Below, piece after piece: positions 26,501 to 37,608 of a DNA stretch of 64,000 bases (positions are counted from its first letter, which is position 1; each line of letters starts with the position of its first letter). Source of the DNA: Camillea tinctor (taxonomy: Eukaryota > Ascomycota > Sordariomycetes > Xylariales > Xylariaceae). The notes under the pieces are model-generated. The model did not search any database. It saw only the letters and a program-made list of their open reading frames with translations, and was not told the origin of the DNA. The stretch is from NCBI GenBank assembly GCA_022578605.1, contig MU394089.1, forward strand, positions 248,001 through 312,000. Direction: 5' to 3'. The position numbers were made by a program, and so were the translations under genes.

Positions 26501-28400
26501 TATCATCATTCCACACAAGCTTTTCTTTCTTCTTAGCCTGTTACACCAGCCCGTTGTAGAAGCTTGTTACAGCTAGAAAATATATCATGATCATGCGCTT
26601 ATCAGCAGAGAGCCAGCCGCAAGTCTGGCGTCATGCCATTCTTGGCAGTTCGCTTCAGAAAGCAATGTAGTCTGGGTGAGGGAAGGGAAGAGGGGAAACG
26701 CGCTTCAATCTATTTCATGAAGCGCCTAGGTTAGCTTGATACTCGTATCTAGCGGTGGCGAAGGAGGTCTAGTTCGTTTTGCGGGCTCTATACCCGCGCG
26801 GTTCCTAATAGAACCCTGAGCTAATATTTCGCCAAATTCCCTATCGTATAGCCTACAGGGAGCTATACTGTGGTATATACTAGATACTAGCTTACCGAGA
26901 TAATAAAGCACATGGCATTCAGCTAACAAGGTGTCGTTTCAATAGAAAATAACCTTAATCTTATAGCTGCTTAGTCTATTCCATCGTCGACTCCACTCAA
27001 CCCCTAGTCTTTACGTCAAGTCCCACGATCTTGTAGTATCTTCTTTTTTTTTCCGCACCCCACTCCCTACCTTCCCCCAGAGAGACATCTTCGCATGCTT
27101 CTGAGAAACGGATCGAATACGTTTATTCTCTTGTGGCTTGTTGCCTGCTACAGAAATGCCGGTCTGACAGAAAAAAAGGAGGTTCAAGCCAAGGTCTTCC
27201 TCCCCTTCAAGCAACTGGCGGCTAATACGGGCCTCCTCGCAGGCGGAAGCACGAGAGGTTCCAGCCGATGAGAGAGCACTGGAGGGGACAGCTCCAGTCG
27301 GTAAATGAGAAGGGATATAGTTAGCGAGAAAGAAGCTTCGCGTTTTCTCGGAGCTCGATGCCTCCTCTCTCATTCTGTTCTTCCGCATTTTCCACGCGCT
27401 CATGGCTCTTTTCCCATTGGGCTAGCTTGTTCGCTCGCCATCTCGCTTCCTTTAGACATGGAGACGATCTGCTTCTCGCTGTCTCCATCTCTCCGTTTTC
27501 TCCGTATTGTTAACGGACGATGGCGCCGCGAGGGCCAAGAAGAACTCGAGGCCGCTAAATCCCCCCTCCCTGCGTATGTGCCGGCCTCAAAGAAGGATAG
27601 CGGCTAGACGACAGGAAGGTGCGGGTGCGGAGGGAGAAGCGGACGTGGTGGGGACCACAGCGTGACAACGGCAGTGCTTCGTCTGGGGCGATGCCAATAA
27701 TGCCTCCCCCAGATCTATAGCGTACGTTTCTCGTGATGTGCCTTCTCGATGCAGCTATCGTCTCCCAAGCTTTCTTTTTTGGTGTTTTGGACGTTCGCTG
27801 CCTAGTTTAGACTTAGCCTCGCCAATTCGACCTTCCAGAAATAATCCTTGGGTTCCTTTTACCACTACCGTTGACGACCCCTGGAGCCACGTTTCACTAG
27901 CGGTCGATCGCTCAATGCTCAGGCCCTCTCCTCGTGCGCCAAGACCCCACGATGACTTCTATTCTAGGTAGGGCTGTGTCTGAGCAACCCCAAAAAGGGC
28001 GTCGGTGATCTTTTCTGGACGAAAATCAGTGGTTTCTGGCAAGCTCAAGCTAATAATAGCCTCCCTCTGTCTCTAGATGCACCCGTTTTCCCCTCCCTCC
28101 CCCTTCCCCCTTGTCTGTCATTATCGCGTACCTTGTTGACCCACGACGGTAGGCCTGCTCGGCATCTACGCGAACGCGAAGCCCGATTGATACTGGCTCG
28201 ACACACCCGACCCAACAAAGACCATGTGATGTCACGCGAGGGGTCGTCTAGCATTCCCCGGCCCTGTTCCCCACACAACAGAGGTTGTCGTTGATCTACC
28301 GACCTCCATGACATCAACCCGAGAGTGCCGCAGCTGTACCATGGAACGAATCAAGTGAAGCATGCAAGGTACCTATGTTATCTTACTAATGCCGTCGCTT

Positions 28401-30335
28401 ATATATAAGTGAGAATAGAGTGTGGAATAAGATAGGTGTTTCTTTAACATTCGGTGTCAATATGCAGATCAGAAACACTGAAGCTACCAACAAAGTAGTA
28501 AGTTTGGTTGACTTGTCCTTCTATTTCGTAGAATCACAGATACGTAGATCCTGGGGGTTTAGGATGCTGCAGGTAACTACGGCTTTCCCCTTGGCTCAGA
28601 ACAGATGAAGAAAACTGTGGAGATTATTACCGACTAGAAAGTTGCTAGCTATCTATGCACGTAAACAAATTACTAGTCATCTTTTTGACTTGTAATTCTT
28701 AGCTTTCAACTGCGTAGCAGCTTTATCAATTGCTTCTTCCTTCCCATTTTATTGATATGTGCTCTGCAAAGAGTATGAGTCTTGAGAAAATATATAGGTA
28801 AATATAAGCTGCCCTGGTGTAGAAACGATCTCTTGACCTACATAATGATCTATATATGGAGCAAATCTAGAGCTTAGCTAGTAAGCTTCATCATATATGC
28901 ACACAGCTTGATACAGTCTCTGTAGGTGATAGTTTCTCTAGAGGTATATCTACGTTAGACCTAACTTGTATATATGTGTGTGTGCGTACCAAATTGAACA
29001 TAATAGTTTATATCTTGATGAGTCTTGAATACCAAAATTACTAAAAAAAAATCTTCTAGACAACACAGGTTGATATTCTTTCCTCTATGAATTTGATAGA
29101 ACTCACCCCTCCTCCCCTTAATTTTCAGTTCCTATAGAACTGATTACTTTGCCATTCCCCTTTTCCGGCACCTTTTTGGGAGCTGGCCCAATCATTCCTT
29201 CATCGTCATATTCCTGATCTGATGTTCACCTCACTGGAAATAATCCCCGTTGGTATTCGAAAACAAGGTTTCTCCTGACTTCATTTCATATTTAAGTTTT
29301 CTATAGTCTCTTCAATATCTACCCTACCCCCAATCAAGGCGTAGCTGGGATCGGGGGGTGAAAATTCTCATAAGCGATAGATATCTATATTAATAAGATG
29401 TTACTACAGATGTACTACTATTGTATGGTCCCATGTATAATAACACCAAAACTTAGGGGTTAAAAGACTTGCTATTTCAGTTATTTTACTTTTTACCTAA
29501 AATTTAGTCTCCTTCACAGTAAATCTTGTTCTCCATACCCAGAATCATAATTAGTTAATCACACAGCCATACAATCTAACAGTCGTGGTTCACAAAGGAG
29601 TTGTAGCGTTTTTAGTTCAAAGAGCCGTAGCAGTTTTGGCTGTACAAGAATAGATATATTAGGAACCTACAAGTTGAAAATGAAATACTGCATACTTGTT
29701 ACTTGTAGGCCAGTTAATTAGGTATACTACGTGGAGATAATAACGGCAAAGTGACGGAATATCGAACTCATAGGGAAAATATCCTGATAATTACGCGCCT
29801 TTACTTGTTCTATCTAGGAGAAGGCTATTACAATACGATCATATATCGTGTATCAGTAAATGCTGTTTTATTCTTAAGGATTAACAGCTAGGCTCTATGA
29901 AAAGTTCCTAGATGGAAATTGATCTTTAATTTAATAGCACTTTCTATTCGTTACCTTCTGGACGTAGTGTCGTGTGTGATAAACTTGGTACCGTGTGCTC
30001 TGCGCGTCTTCTGCCAATGATATAAGCAAGGAAATCAAGTGACGTTTGCATTTTGAGTATAAAATTGATATTGTTTTGGTAGCTTTGTAGACTGCCTACT
30101 TCTAGGTGTCTTTGAAGATAGCCATACAACAATTATATAGGCATGCTATAAAATCAACTCGTATGATAGTATATGACAACTAACTAATTCTAACCTTAGT
30201 AGGAAATGCAAGTTGTACCCAAACATTATGATCTCTCCCACACTCTCGCAATTAGGAGGTCTGTTGTGGGGGATAACCCCCTATGACACACACAGGGTTC
30301 TAGGCACAACGGGATATATTGCCGTGCTATGGATC

Positions 30336-30380
<45 letters not shown>

Positions 30381-30520
30381 ACGTGTGTGTGTGTGAGAGG
30401 GAAACACACAAAGGGACTAAATACTAAGGCCTGCTGAGTCATCCTAACGTAATATCTGTATTCCTTGTACGCAGAGTTGGAGGGCAGTTCGTCGGTTATA
30501 TATCTCTCTCCTCTTATACA
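28401..30520. other. AT-rich gene-free stretch next to the broken metabolite genes
   Basis: Base composition becomes visibly AT-rich, with abundant TA dinucleotides and in-frame stops on both strands, unlike the surrounding genes. That is what repeat-induced point mutation or long decay leaves, although no repeat copy can be shown here. One minus-strand frame at 29,944-30,132 (62 codons) reads smoothly but has no recognisable domain. The (AT)n(GT)n tract lies at 30,335-30,396. Confidence 0.5.
30335..30396. repeat. Compound (AT)n(GT)n microsatellite
   Basis: An uninterrupted run of AT dinucleotides passes into a run of GT dinucleotides with a single ACGT interruption. Alternating purine-pyrimidine tracts like this are classic potential Z-DNA/cruciform formers. 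It sits about 125 bases beyond the stop codon of the broken O-methyltransferase. Confidence 0.95.
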
Positions 30521-31540
30521 CTATACCCCATTATTCCAGATAATGTCTATCACACCGAGAGCCGAGCCTTCAGGTTGAAATACCTTATTCAGCTGAAATC
30601 TCGGGTCCGCAGCCCTCAGCAAGGATTCCCATTCGGCTATTTCCTTTTCACGTGCATTGAATGTGGCAGCCATATCCATATCATACGACCTGATCAGAGG
30701 AGGTTGTTAGTAAATACTTCCGAGTTCGTAGTAGAACGAATGTAGGTTACATACCTTAGATCCCTCTCCTTCCAGAGCGGGACTGTCCCCGGCCTCGGCA
30801 TACATGTGTCCTGAATGACGAGTCTGGAACCTGTCCTCAAGGCTGGTATCTGCGCCCTGAGTATTCGAGTACAGCTGCTATCGGACCAATTGTGAAGGAT
30901 CCAACGGAAAAGTAGCACATCGGCCTTGATAGTTTGCGGTGTGAACAAGTCATAGACTGAGAAGCTGACTCTAGCCTGAAAATCATCTGGTATAACTACA
31001 CCTTCAATAATCTTTGCCATATCTTAAACTATAATGCTGAGATTGTCAAACCGCTTCGCTAGCTCGAAAGCAACATGGCCTTGCGCACCGCCAACGTCCA
31101 ATACCAACACCTGTCCTTACGAAACGGTAAACCCAGTCAAAGTTGTCCATTAAATGTACAGGGTCATACTCAGGGCTGGCTGCAAACACCTTCGTAGCAT
31201 TGGCAAAACGAGTCGCTCGCTCCGGATCCCTGCCAATGATATTATATAGGGGTTCGGTAGTGTTGTTTGCTAGACAAAATCCCTATGAATTCTAATGAGC
31301 TCTTTACTAACCTATCGCTTGTATTTTCTAAAGTATAACCAACATAAATGTGACATGTTGCTACATCTATATCCCCAAGAACAGAACTAGGGTAGGCGAT
31401 AACATACCGTTTTATTTGGTTCAGAACAATTTGGCCATTTTCGAAGGGCATCCATCATCTTTTCTTCCCTCCCAGTTAGAATAGGATAGATCCATGTAAA
31501 TCTTGGAGTCTAGTAAGAATCATAATTACTTACCTTAATA
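30521..31540 (-). pseudogene. Broken O-methyltransferase gene (secondary-metabolism type)
   Basis: On the minus strand this reads as a SAM-dependent O-methyltransferase of the plant-caffeate/fungal polyketide-tailoring type. Recognisable pieces in order are WPADIK then MMDALRKWPNC, GFCLANNTTEPLYNIIGRDP, the SAM-binding VLVLDVGGAQGHVAFELAKR, the catalytic-His region LLFRWILHNWSD, and the C-terminus SYDMDMAATFNAREKEIAEW. Splice sites still look intact: introns at 31459-31533, 31283-31407 and 30690-30754. Two lesions break it: a frameshift near 31,126 just before the SAM motif, and an in-frame TAA at 31024-31026, where the family usually has Gln (VQD), consistent with CAA to TAA. The N-terminal exon upstream of 31,540 is no longer recognisable. 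Substrate is unknown. It is probably inactive; sequencing error at both sites is the alternative. Confidence 0.85.
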
Positions 31541-31772
31541 TCGGCGGGCCACATTTCACAAGAGGATCTTGGTGAGATAGGTTAATCTGATTCCCTTTTA
31601 TCAAGAGGTTATTTGATTTATTTATAAGTGGGATGGGCACAAAATACGGACTATATCGACTGAATCCTGCGAGAAATATTTCAGAAAAGGGAAATTGTAA
31701 GATATTGATAATCCGGTGTAACCCAGGTAGGGTATAAATGACGGGTATTCGTGTGACTACTACATACTGCAC

Positions 31773-32047
31773 TTTGATATGTATAATGACTAGAGACAGG
31801 CCTCTGACTTAGCTCAGCCCCATGATCCTTATAACCTACATATTTCGCCTGACAGCCGGTGAATGACTGACCGACTAGATATATACTGCTACTTGTGTAA
31901 ACAGTTTACAATGTTGACTACTCAATCAATCATCTGAATTGACTGTCCGCTAGTAAGTCACCTATTCTTATAAAGTCTTAGAGTATATATAATTAGTCTT
32001 TAATTAATACTCATTACATCGCATAACTATCTTTTCCAACTATCTAA
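31773..32047. promoter_or_regulatory. Divergent promoter-like gap between two broken metabolite genes
   Basis: This AT-rich gap lies between the decayed O-methyltransferase (minus) and the adenylate-forming enzyme fragment (plus). A TATA-like element (gagtatatataattag) sits around 31,981-31,996, about 55-65 bases before the ATG at 32,048. The head-to-head arrangement is typical of co-regulated fungal biosynthetic genes. The assignment is by position only. Confidence 0.45.
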
Positions 32048-32884
32048 ATGGCGGTTCAATTATCACCGGAATCCCTAGACTACACTAGTAGCCATGGCAA
32101 AGATATAGACTCTCTTCAAAGTCTCCTGGTCAAAAGGGCAAAGTCGAAATCGCCTCGATGTCTCCTTTTCTACCCACCGGGGAATGTTATAAACCCCGTC
32201 CAAATTTCATATAAAAGCATGTATCAACAAGCCCAACACAACAGCGCTTTGGTTCGATCGCTTTCACAGTTTGTAAAGCTAAAAAGCAAATGCTGATAGC
32301 TTTTTGGCTATTAGCTCATATATAGTCCGTGACACAGTTCAAGTACAAGTCCCCGGTAATTCTTCACCTTGATGATCAATATGACGCTATTCTGTGGTTC
32401 TGGGCAGTTCTGCTCGCCGAGGGGTTACCTGTAATGTCCTCTCCATTTAGCAGTACCGAAGAGCATAGAAACAAACACATCCATAGTCTGTCGGAGCTCC
32501 TGGAATCACCTGTCTGCATCTGGAGGAGAGGTGAATGACGTGAGCACATGTGTAGCGGTATCTAGCCTCTTTGAAAAGTGCGGTGCCGCCAGCAACGTTA
32601 TTACCCCCGGGTTCGGAATGACGGAGACGTGTGCAGGGTCTATTTACAACCTGGAATGCCCCAGCTCGGACCTTAAAAATGGTCACGACTTCACATCCGT
32701 TGGTAAATGTATTAATGGTATAGAAATGCGGATTACCCTAGCTTCTGGGTCTATGACTACAGAGCTCGCCGCACCCAACGAGCTCGGAAATCATGAAGTC
32801 CGTGGGGATATCGTCTTTAAAGGATACTACCGCCAGCCCGAGGCTAATAGCGAGGCCTTTACTCCAGACGGTTGGTTTCGCACA
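32048..32884 (+). pseudogene. Truncated adenylate-forming (AMP-binding, NRPS-like) enzyme gene
   Basis: The start (ATG 32,048) reads as the N-terminus of an NRPS-like adenylation or acyl-CoA-ligase domain. The first exon, 32048-32272, leads through a credible 65-bp intron (32273-32337) into VILHLDDQYDAILWFWAVLL and GLPVMSSPFSSTEEH. At about 32,505-32,518 the frame changes and the sequence jumps directly to SGGEVNDVSTCVAV, followed by the adenylation core GFGMTETCAGSIYNLE, GKCINGIEMRI and YYRQPEANSEAFTPDGWFRT. The segment normally between these, with the P-loop-like SGSTGxxK motif, is missing, so an internal deletion is inferred. After GWFRT (32,884) the expected GD-containing motif and the rest of the enzyme cannot be found. 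It is a relic. Whether it belonged to a polyketide or peptide pathway is unknown. Confidence 0.82.
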
Positions 32885-33116
32885 TCCAGCCTCTGCACCA
32901 TATTCGAGATCACACCTCGGAAACGTAACCTTCGTTTGTCTGCAACCACCCATCTGTTTACATTCGTGGCGCTGTTTAACCGTCGTGAAGTCACGCTGCG
33001 AATATTCGCAGAAGTCAAAAGTGCAAAGCTCGTGTGTGTTTTGAGCTGAGATGGATTCGTCATTCGATAACTTCTGCTTTCTCTGGGCTGGGATCGATTC
33101 TTTCCTTAGCATCAAA

Positions 33117-33283
33117 TGTGGCAGGTTTTCCCCAGCAACGGCCCATACGCGATTTGGACAGAGCTTGAATGTTTCGGTCGCCTCTTCGAAGGCGTCCAGA
33201 AAATCTTTGTTGTGGGAGCGGCCGTCCATCTTATAATCATCCCGATATCTCGACGCGGAGCCCTCCCTAGACATATTTGAACG
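33117..33283 (+). other. Coding-like fragment of unknown origin
   Basis: On the plus strand a stretch reads in one frame as a short coding-like segment that includes YAIWTELECFGRLFEGVQK and IFVVGAAVHLIIIPISRR before a stop at about 33,281-33,283. The hydrophobic IFVVGAAVHLIIIP looks like a membrane helix. I do not recognise a family and there is no start codon or splice site I would defend. It could be a leftover of a third gene of the broken metabolite locus or chance. The opposite strand is also open here, which weakens the case. Confidence 0.25.
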
Positions 33284-33309
33284 CCAGAAAAATCAAGTGA
33301 TTGAAACAA

Positions 33310-34044
33310 AAAAAAACATACAATCGAGTTATTGACGGTGTTGATAATGATTTTCGCGAGACAACTTGCTTAATTTTCACAGCAGCATGGAAGGACAACT
33401 GGTGCTTCAGTTTCCGTTCAAAGTCAGGCACAGATAAATGGGCTGGCTAGGTCAAAGTTCGGATTCTATCATTAAGTAGAGGGTATAATGATATGTGTTA
33501 TCCCACGTTGGGCGTAACCAAGACATTAGGTAGCCTTCGCAGGCCTAAGCCAGTAGAAATATTTCTACCAAGTGGGATTTATGCAATACTCATGAACCTG
33601 ACAGCCTGATTAGCCCTTCTTCCACTTTTGTCAAGATAAAGTGAATCAGTATCCCATCGCCTCATGCAGGCAGTGGTAAAAATATGCCTTGAGGTGTGTC
33701 AGTCTGACAGAGGAAGACACCCTAAGTGGTCATAGCCGTGTGTAGGCATTCTTGGACGACATGGAGCCAACTAAACCCCTTCCCCTTTTTTGGTTTATGT
33801 ACAAGGTCGGTATTATGTAAGAAGTTTGTACAAGTGCTCTCCAGTGGCAAACGACTCCTCAATGCACCCAAGTCCAATAATATCATTTGGCAAGTACGCA
33901 ATTCATTAGCTGACAGACTCTCACTATACATATAGTCTCGCCCGCGCGACCGACTTCGTTTCCTCATATACAACGCCAATAGGTCATATATTTATCCAAC
34001 CAGAACGCCATGTAACCTCATGTACCTCCCATGGAACCTGGTCA
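33310..34044. other. Spacer between the broken metabolite locus and tof1
   Basis: No gene is visible. The sequence is of mixed composition and contains the presumed 3' untranslated region of tof1 immediately beyond its stop codon at 34,045-34,047. Confidence 0.5.
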
Positions 34045-37000
34045 TTATTCTTCGTCACTACTATCTGCAAGAAAACCTGCCCGAGCCCTTGGCCGCCGCC
34101 TTTGAGTCGGCTTTGAAACAGGAAGATCTTCGTCATCAGCATCCTCCATATCCTGATCGACGTTATCCGAATCCTCCTGGGTTGTACTGGCCTTCGGTTC
34201 TTTAGACAATCGTCTTCGCTTTGCACCCGAGGCAGACCCAGCCCGAGGACTTGATGAGAGGGGAGTGTTGTCTGTACCAGATGCAGCTGATTCATCTTCA
34301 TCCACCTGATTTCCTTGCGAGAAAATCAAATCGTCGTCATTATCACTATCATCCGATAGCAAGGCTAGGGCCTTCCGCTTCTCAGCCACCTTTGGTGATG
34401 CCGGTTTTGGAGCATTCTGTGCAACCGCGTTCTGGCGCTGACGAATCTTTTCTTCATTGGCGTAGAACTCAGCCCAACGTTCTCCATCATCTGATTCGTC
34501 ATCACTGGCGTGGACATAAAGTTCACTCTTGAACCTCTGTGCTTTTGCTTTCTCGCGTTCCTTGCGGGCTCGTGCTTTTTCTTGAAGTTCCTCGTCGTCC
34601 AGTGATTCAGCGTCGCTATTGCGACGACGTCGCCGTCGAGTCTTTTTAGGTTTATCAAGGAAGTCGTCTGCAATTTTCCTCGCTGTGGGACCACCAGCGG
34701 GGAACAAAACATCTTCATCATCACCTTGGCCTTCTTCATCGTCATCAAAAGCTGCTTTCTTCCGTGGCGCTGTTTTCCGCCTTAGCTGGTGTTCCGCTAG
34801 CGCACCATCTTCAAATGTCGGCGGGTCAAATTCAGCTTTATTAATCATGTCAAGAGAATCTTGTAATTGTTCAGATGATAGGTTTGATGAAACAACCCAG
34901 GCTGAATCAGGGGTCTCCTCCATAGTGGGAATAAGTCGTTCTATACCAACAAGCTTCATAAGAAGTCTTAGATGAGAGTTCTTGAACATAGCTACACGAC
35001 GGGCATCTTCATCGGGTCGTACAACTGTACATTGTTAGTAAATATTCGTAGAATATTTATCCGGGATGACCTACATATAGGTGGCACTTCTTTCGTTGGT
35101 GCACCTTCCACAGGCGGGGCTTCACCGCTCTCGGCCACTTCGCCCTCTGGTTTCTCAATGGATGCCATAGCCTTTTCTGAAGCCTCCCATGCTTGTCTCT
35201 CGGTTATGGCGTTAGAAAGCTGATCCTTCACCCACTTGACGTGATGGCTTAGGTTCTTGTCTAACAAAACGCCAACCGCAATCGCAATTTGTTTGTCTTT
35301 GTCGACGATATGACGAAACTCTAGCTCAGCTCCGGGCCTGGTTTGCGTGGTCGATATTGTTTGTTTCTCGTACCCGTATTCCAGATAATGCGCTGTTGTG
35401 TTAATTTTGGAGAACAACATCTCAATGATGAGTTGTGGGCGTTCCTCGATCTTGCGAATGCACTTTCTGAGTATTTGTTTCACCAACTCCTCCCATTCTT
35501 TGTGCATGCTAGAGCTGGTGTCCAACGGTGCCTGGCCCTTAATCATGCTGTAGAACAATTGGATTATATCAACCCGGAAGAGCATCACGCTCATGTCCTG
35601 TTTGAACGCAATCCGATAGAAATACCGATGCGCTCGCTTCAGTTGAGAATCGTCTAAGTCTTGGTAGTATTTGGTGAAGCTGACGAATGTGTCGACAACG
35701 CCCTGGGGAGTAAAACGAGCAGCAAATCGGCCGAAGTCAAACTTGCGCTCTCGTGATGTTCGTTCAGCATTCGCTTGGTCATTCTCGGATTCATCCTCCT
35801 CTTCTATTGGGTTCTCCTCATCCTGCCCGGCAGCTGTGGCAGCTTTCTTCTTCTTCCGGACCCGCCTGCGGGAGCGGACTTGCATGTCCACATTTTGTTT
35901 AGAGTATCCTTCTAATACTCGGAGATAGGTATGTGTAAGTTCTGTACAGGCATCGAGATATTCGAAACCTTGGTCCTTGTAATTCTTAGCAATATTGGCT
36001 ATCCGATCGTGTGTTTCTTCTTCATAGAAAATTCGACTCAGAATATTCTCTGCAATTTCTTCGTCGTCTTCATTTCCCGATTCGGACATTTCTTGGACGG
36101 TTAGAAGAATTTGGGTGAAGCATCGCATAGCGGCGCACAGCTCGCCCCATTTCTTATTCTCCATTGAATCAGCCATTTGTCTGTTCAATGTGATGAAGGT
36201 CTGCTGATTGAGAACACCAGCGACGAGGTTAAAGCTCCTTATATCACCAGCATCAGCTGGCTGGCTGCCTTTAGTGGCCTTCTTTCGAACTCTTTCAGCC
36301 TCCAGGAACCAGGCCACTAGGTAGAAAAACTGTCGCGAGTGGTATTCAAATATGTAATCCTTCTGTTCGTCCAACTTCTTTCGGATGTGTTGAAAAAGGG
36401 GATTGAAGCCAGAATCGAGGAATTCTTCCACGAATCCCTTCAGCTGTTGTCGAGCTCTTGTGTTTAAAGATACCGGGGGACCTAAATCTTTGGGTTCCAT
36501 TTCATCCTTTCTCGGTCTCCGCGGTGGACGAAAGGTCTTGCTATTATCCATCTTTTGCTGTCTCGTCGCAGCATCAAGGAGAGCATCCTGACCAGTCACT
36601 GTTGAGACTTTGCCGTCGCCCCGGTCTACCCATATCATTGTCCCCCATCGATTATGTCTTGACGGAGCTTTGCGATTGTAGGGTCTGTGCATTGCTGCTT
36701 CCTTGTTCATCATGGCTGTCAGTTCATTCGATTTCGCCTTGCTCAGTTGCTTATCATCCATGAAGAGCTTGGGAACGTCGACACGCTTCACGAGATGGAA
36801 GATGATTTCCATCAGGATGACTCCTTCTTGGTTGAAGTCTTCCCCCATATTGGAGGCTATAATTAAAATGGTAAGGAGAATGTCTTGGTAGGAGAAGGCG
36901 TCGATGAGAGCAGATCGGGAGATTTGGGATTCATCGCCGTCGTACTTAACGCCCGGAGGCGGCGATATCATAGCGACATTCCGTAGGAACAGCAGGACTA

Positions 37001-37608
37001 GCTTAATGATGCCATCGTCTCGCGCAGTTCGTTCGCCACGGGATAGGGCCATAGAGGGGAGTGCAACTCGAACGGCAGTGTGGAGGATTTGGGCAGCATC
37101 GAAGTTGATTATAGAACGCTTGTAGTTGACTTGGGCAAGCTGGAGTACGGGAAGATGCCGGTGATGATTGATGGTCATTTGTTCGACATCTCGTTCTAAA
37201 GGCCAGGTTAATGGTACCATAATCTCGAAGCAGGCCAGTGCCGCCCTCGCCCTGAATTTGTTGTCGGTAGCATTCTCGGGCCATCCAGCTAGGATATGGA
37301 GTAAATCGCCATCGATGATGTTCGCCTCGGCTAGACATCGCGCCACGTCCATCCGATTCGTCTTCTCGTCGTAAAAGCGAATCCATTTCTTGATATCCCT
37401 CAACACCTCCAAAGCAGAGTCTCCAAGCACGTATCGTCCATCGTCATCGGCACTAAAACCACCAAGCTAAGCCAACAAGATTAGTCAACAACCACTCTAT
37501 AAAACGTCAGGATATACAGCCAAGCCCACTTACAGCAGAGACAAGACTGTTGATATGCGCCCGAACTTCGGGGTGCACGACATCTGTAGGACCATCTGAA
37601 GACTCCAT
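34045..37608 (-). CDS. tof1: Topoisomerase 1-associated factor 1 (Tof1/Swi1/Timeless)
   Basis: Tof1, with its partner Csm3, forms the fork-protection complex that stabilises stalled replication forks and relays the S-phase checkpoint in the nucleus. Three exons are inferred on the minus strand: 37534-37608 ([20 protein letters not shown]...), 35075-37466 and 34045-35024, with introns of 67 and 50 bp. All phases close, giving 1,148 aa, which is the usual length for the filamentous-fungal family. The TIMELESS N-terminal domain spans about residues 30-300 ([39 protein letters not shown]). The middle includes the conserved [13 protein letters not shown] and [19 protein letters not shown]. The second junction restores [20 protein letters not shown]. 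The C-terminal 250 residues are acidic with basic patches and probably disordered. It is divergent from the dehydrogenase gene, sharing a 527-bp promoter. Confidence 0.95.

Larger units (their letters stand above)
15647..28400. other. Very long gene-free upstream region of the homeobox gene
   Basis: I see no supportable gene in this stretch. ORFs are short, lack recognisable domains and occur equally on both strands. It holds a poly-G run at 16,321-16,330, a (AG)12 tract at 17,049-17,072, a 12-bp CA/CATA repeat at 18,670-18,722, and a CACTTA-like degenerate repeat at 20,461-20,530. Short upstream ORFs close to the homeobox start (for example 15,712-15,927 on the minus strand, 71 codons, ending 66 bases before the start codon) could act as uORFs if the leader is long. 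The remainder looks like ordinary mixed-composition non-coding DNA. Confidence 0.5.

Noticed and set aside
31110..31135. Reading the GTAAG...CAG near the O-methyltransferase frameshift as an intron
   Set aside because: The removable piece would be only 10 bases, far below any functional intron, so a frameshift is the better explanation.
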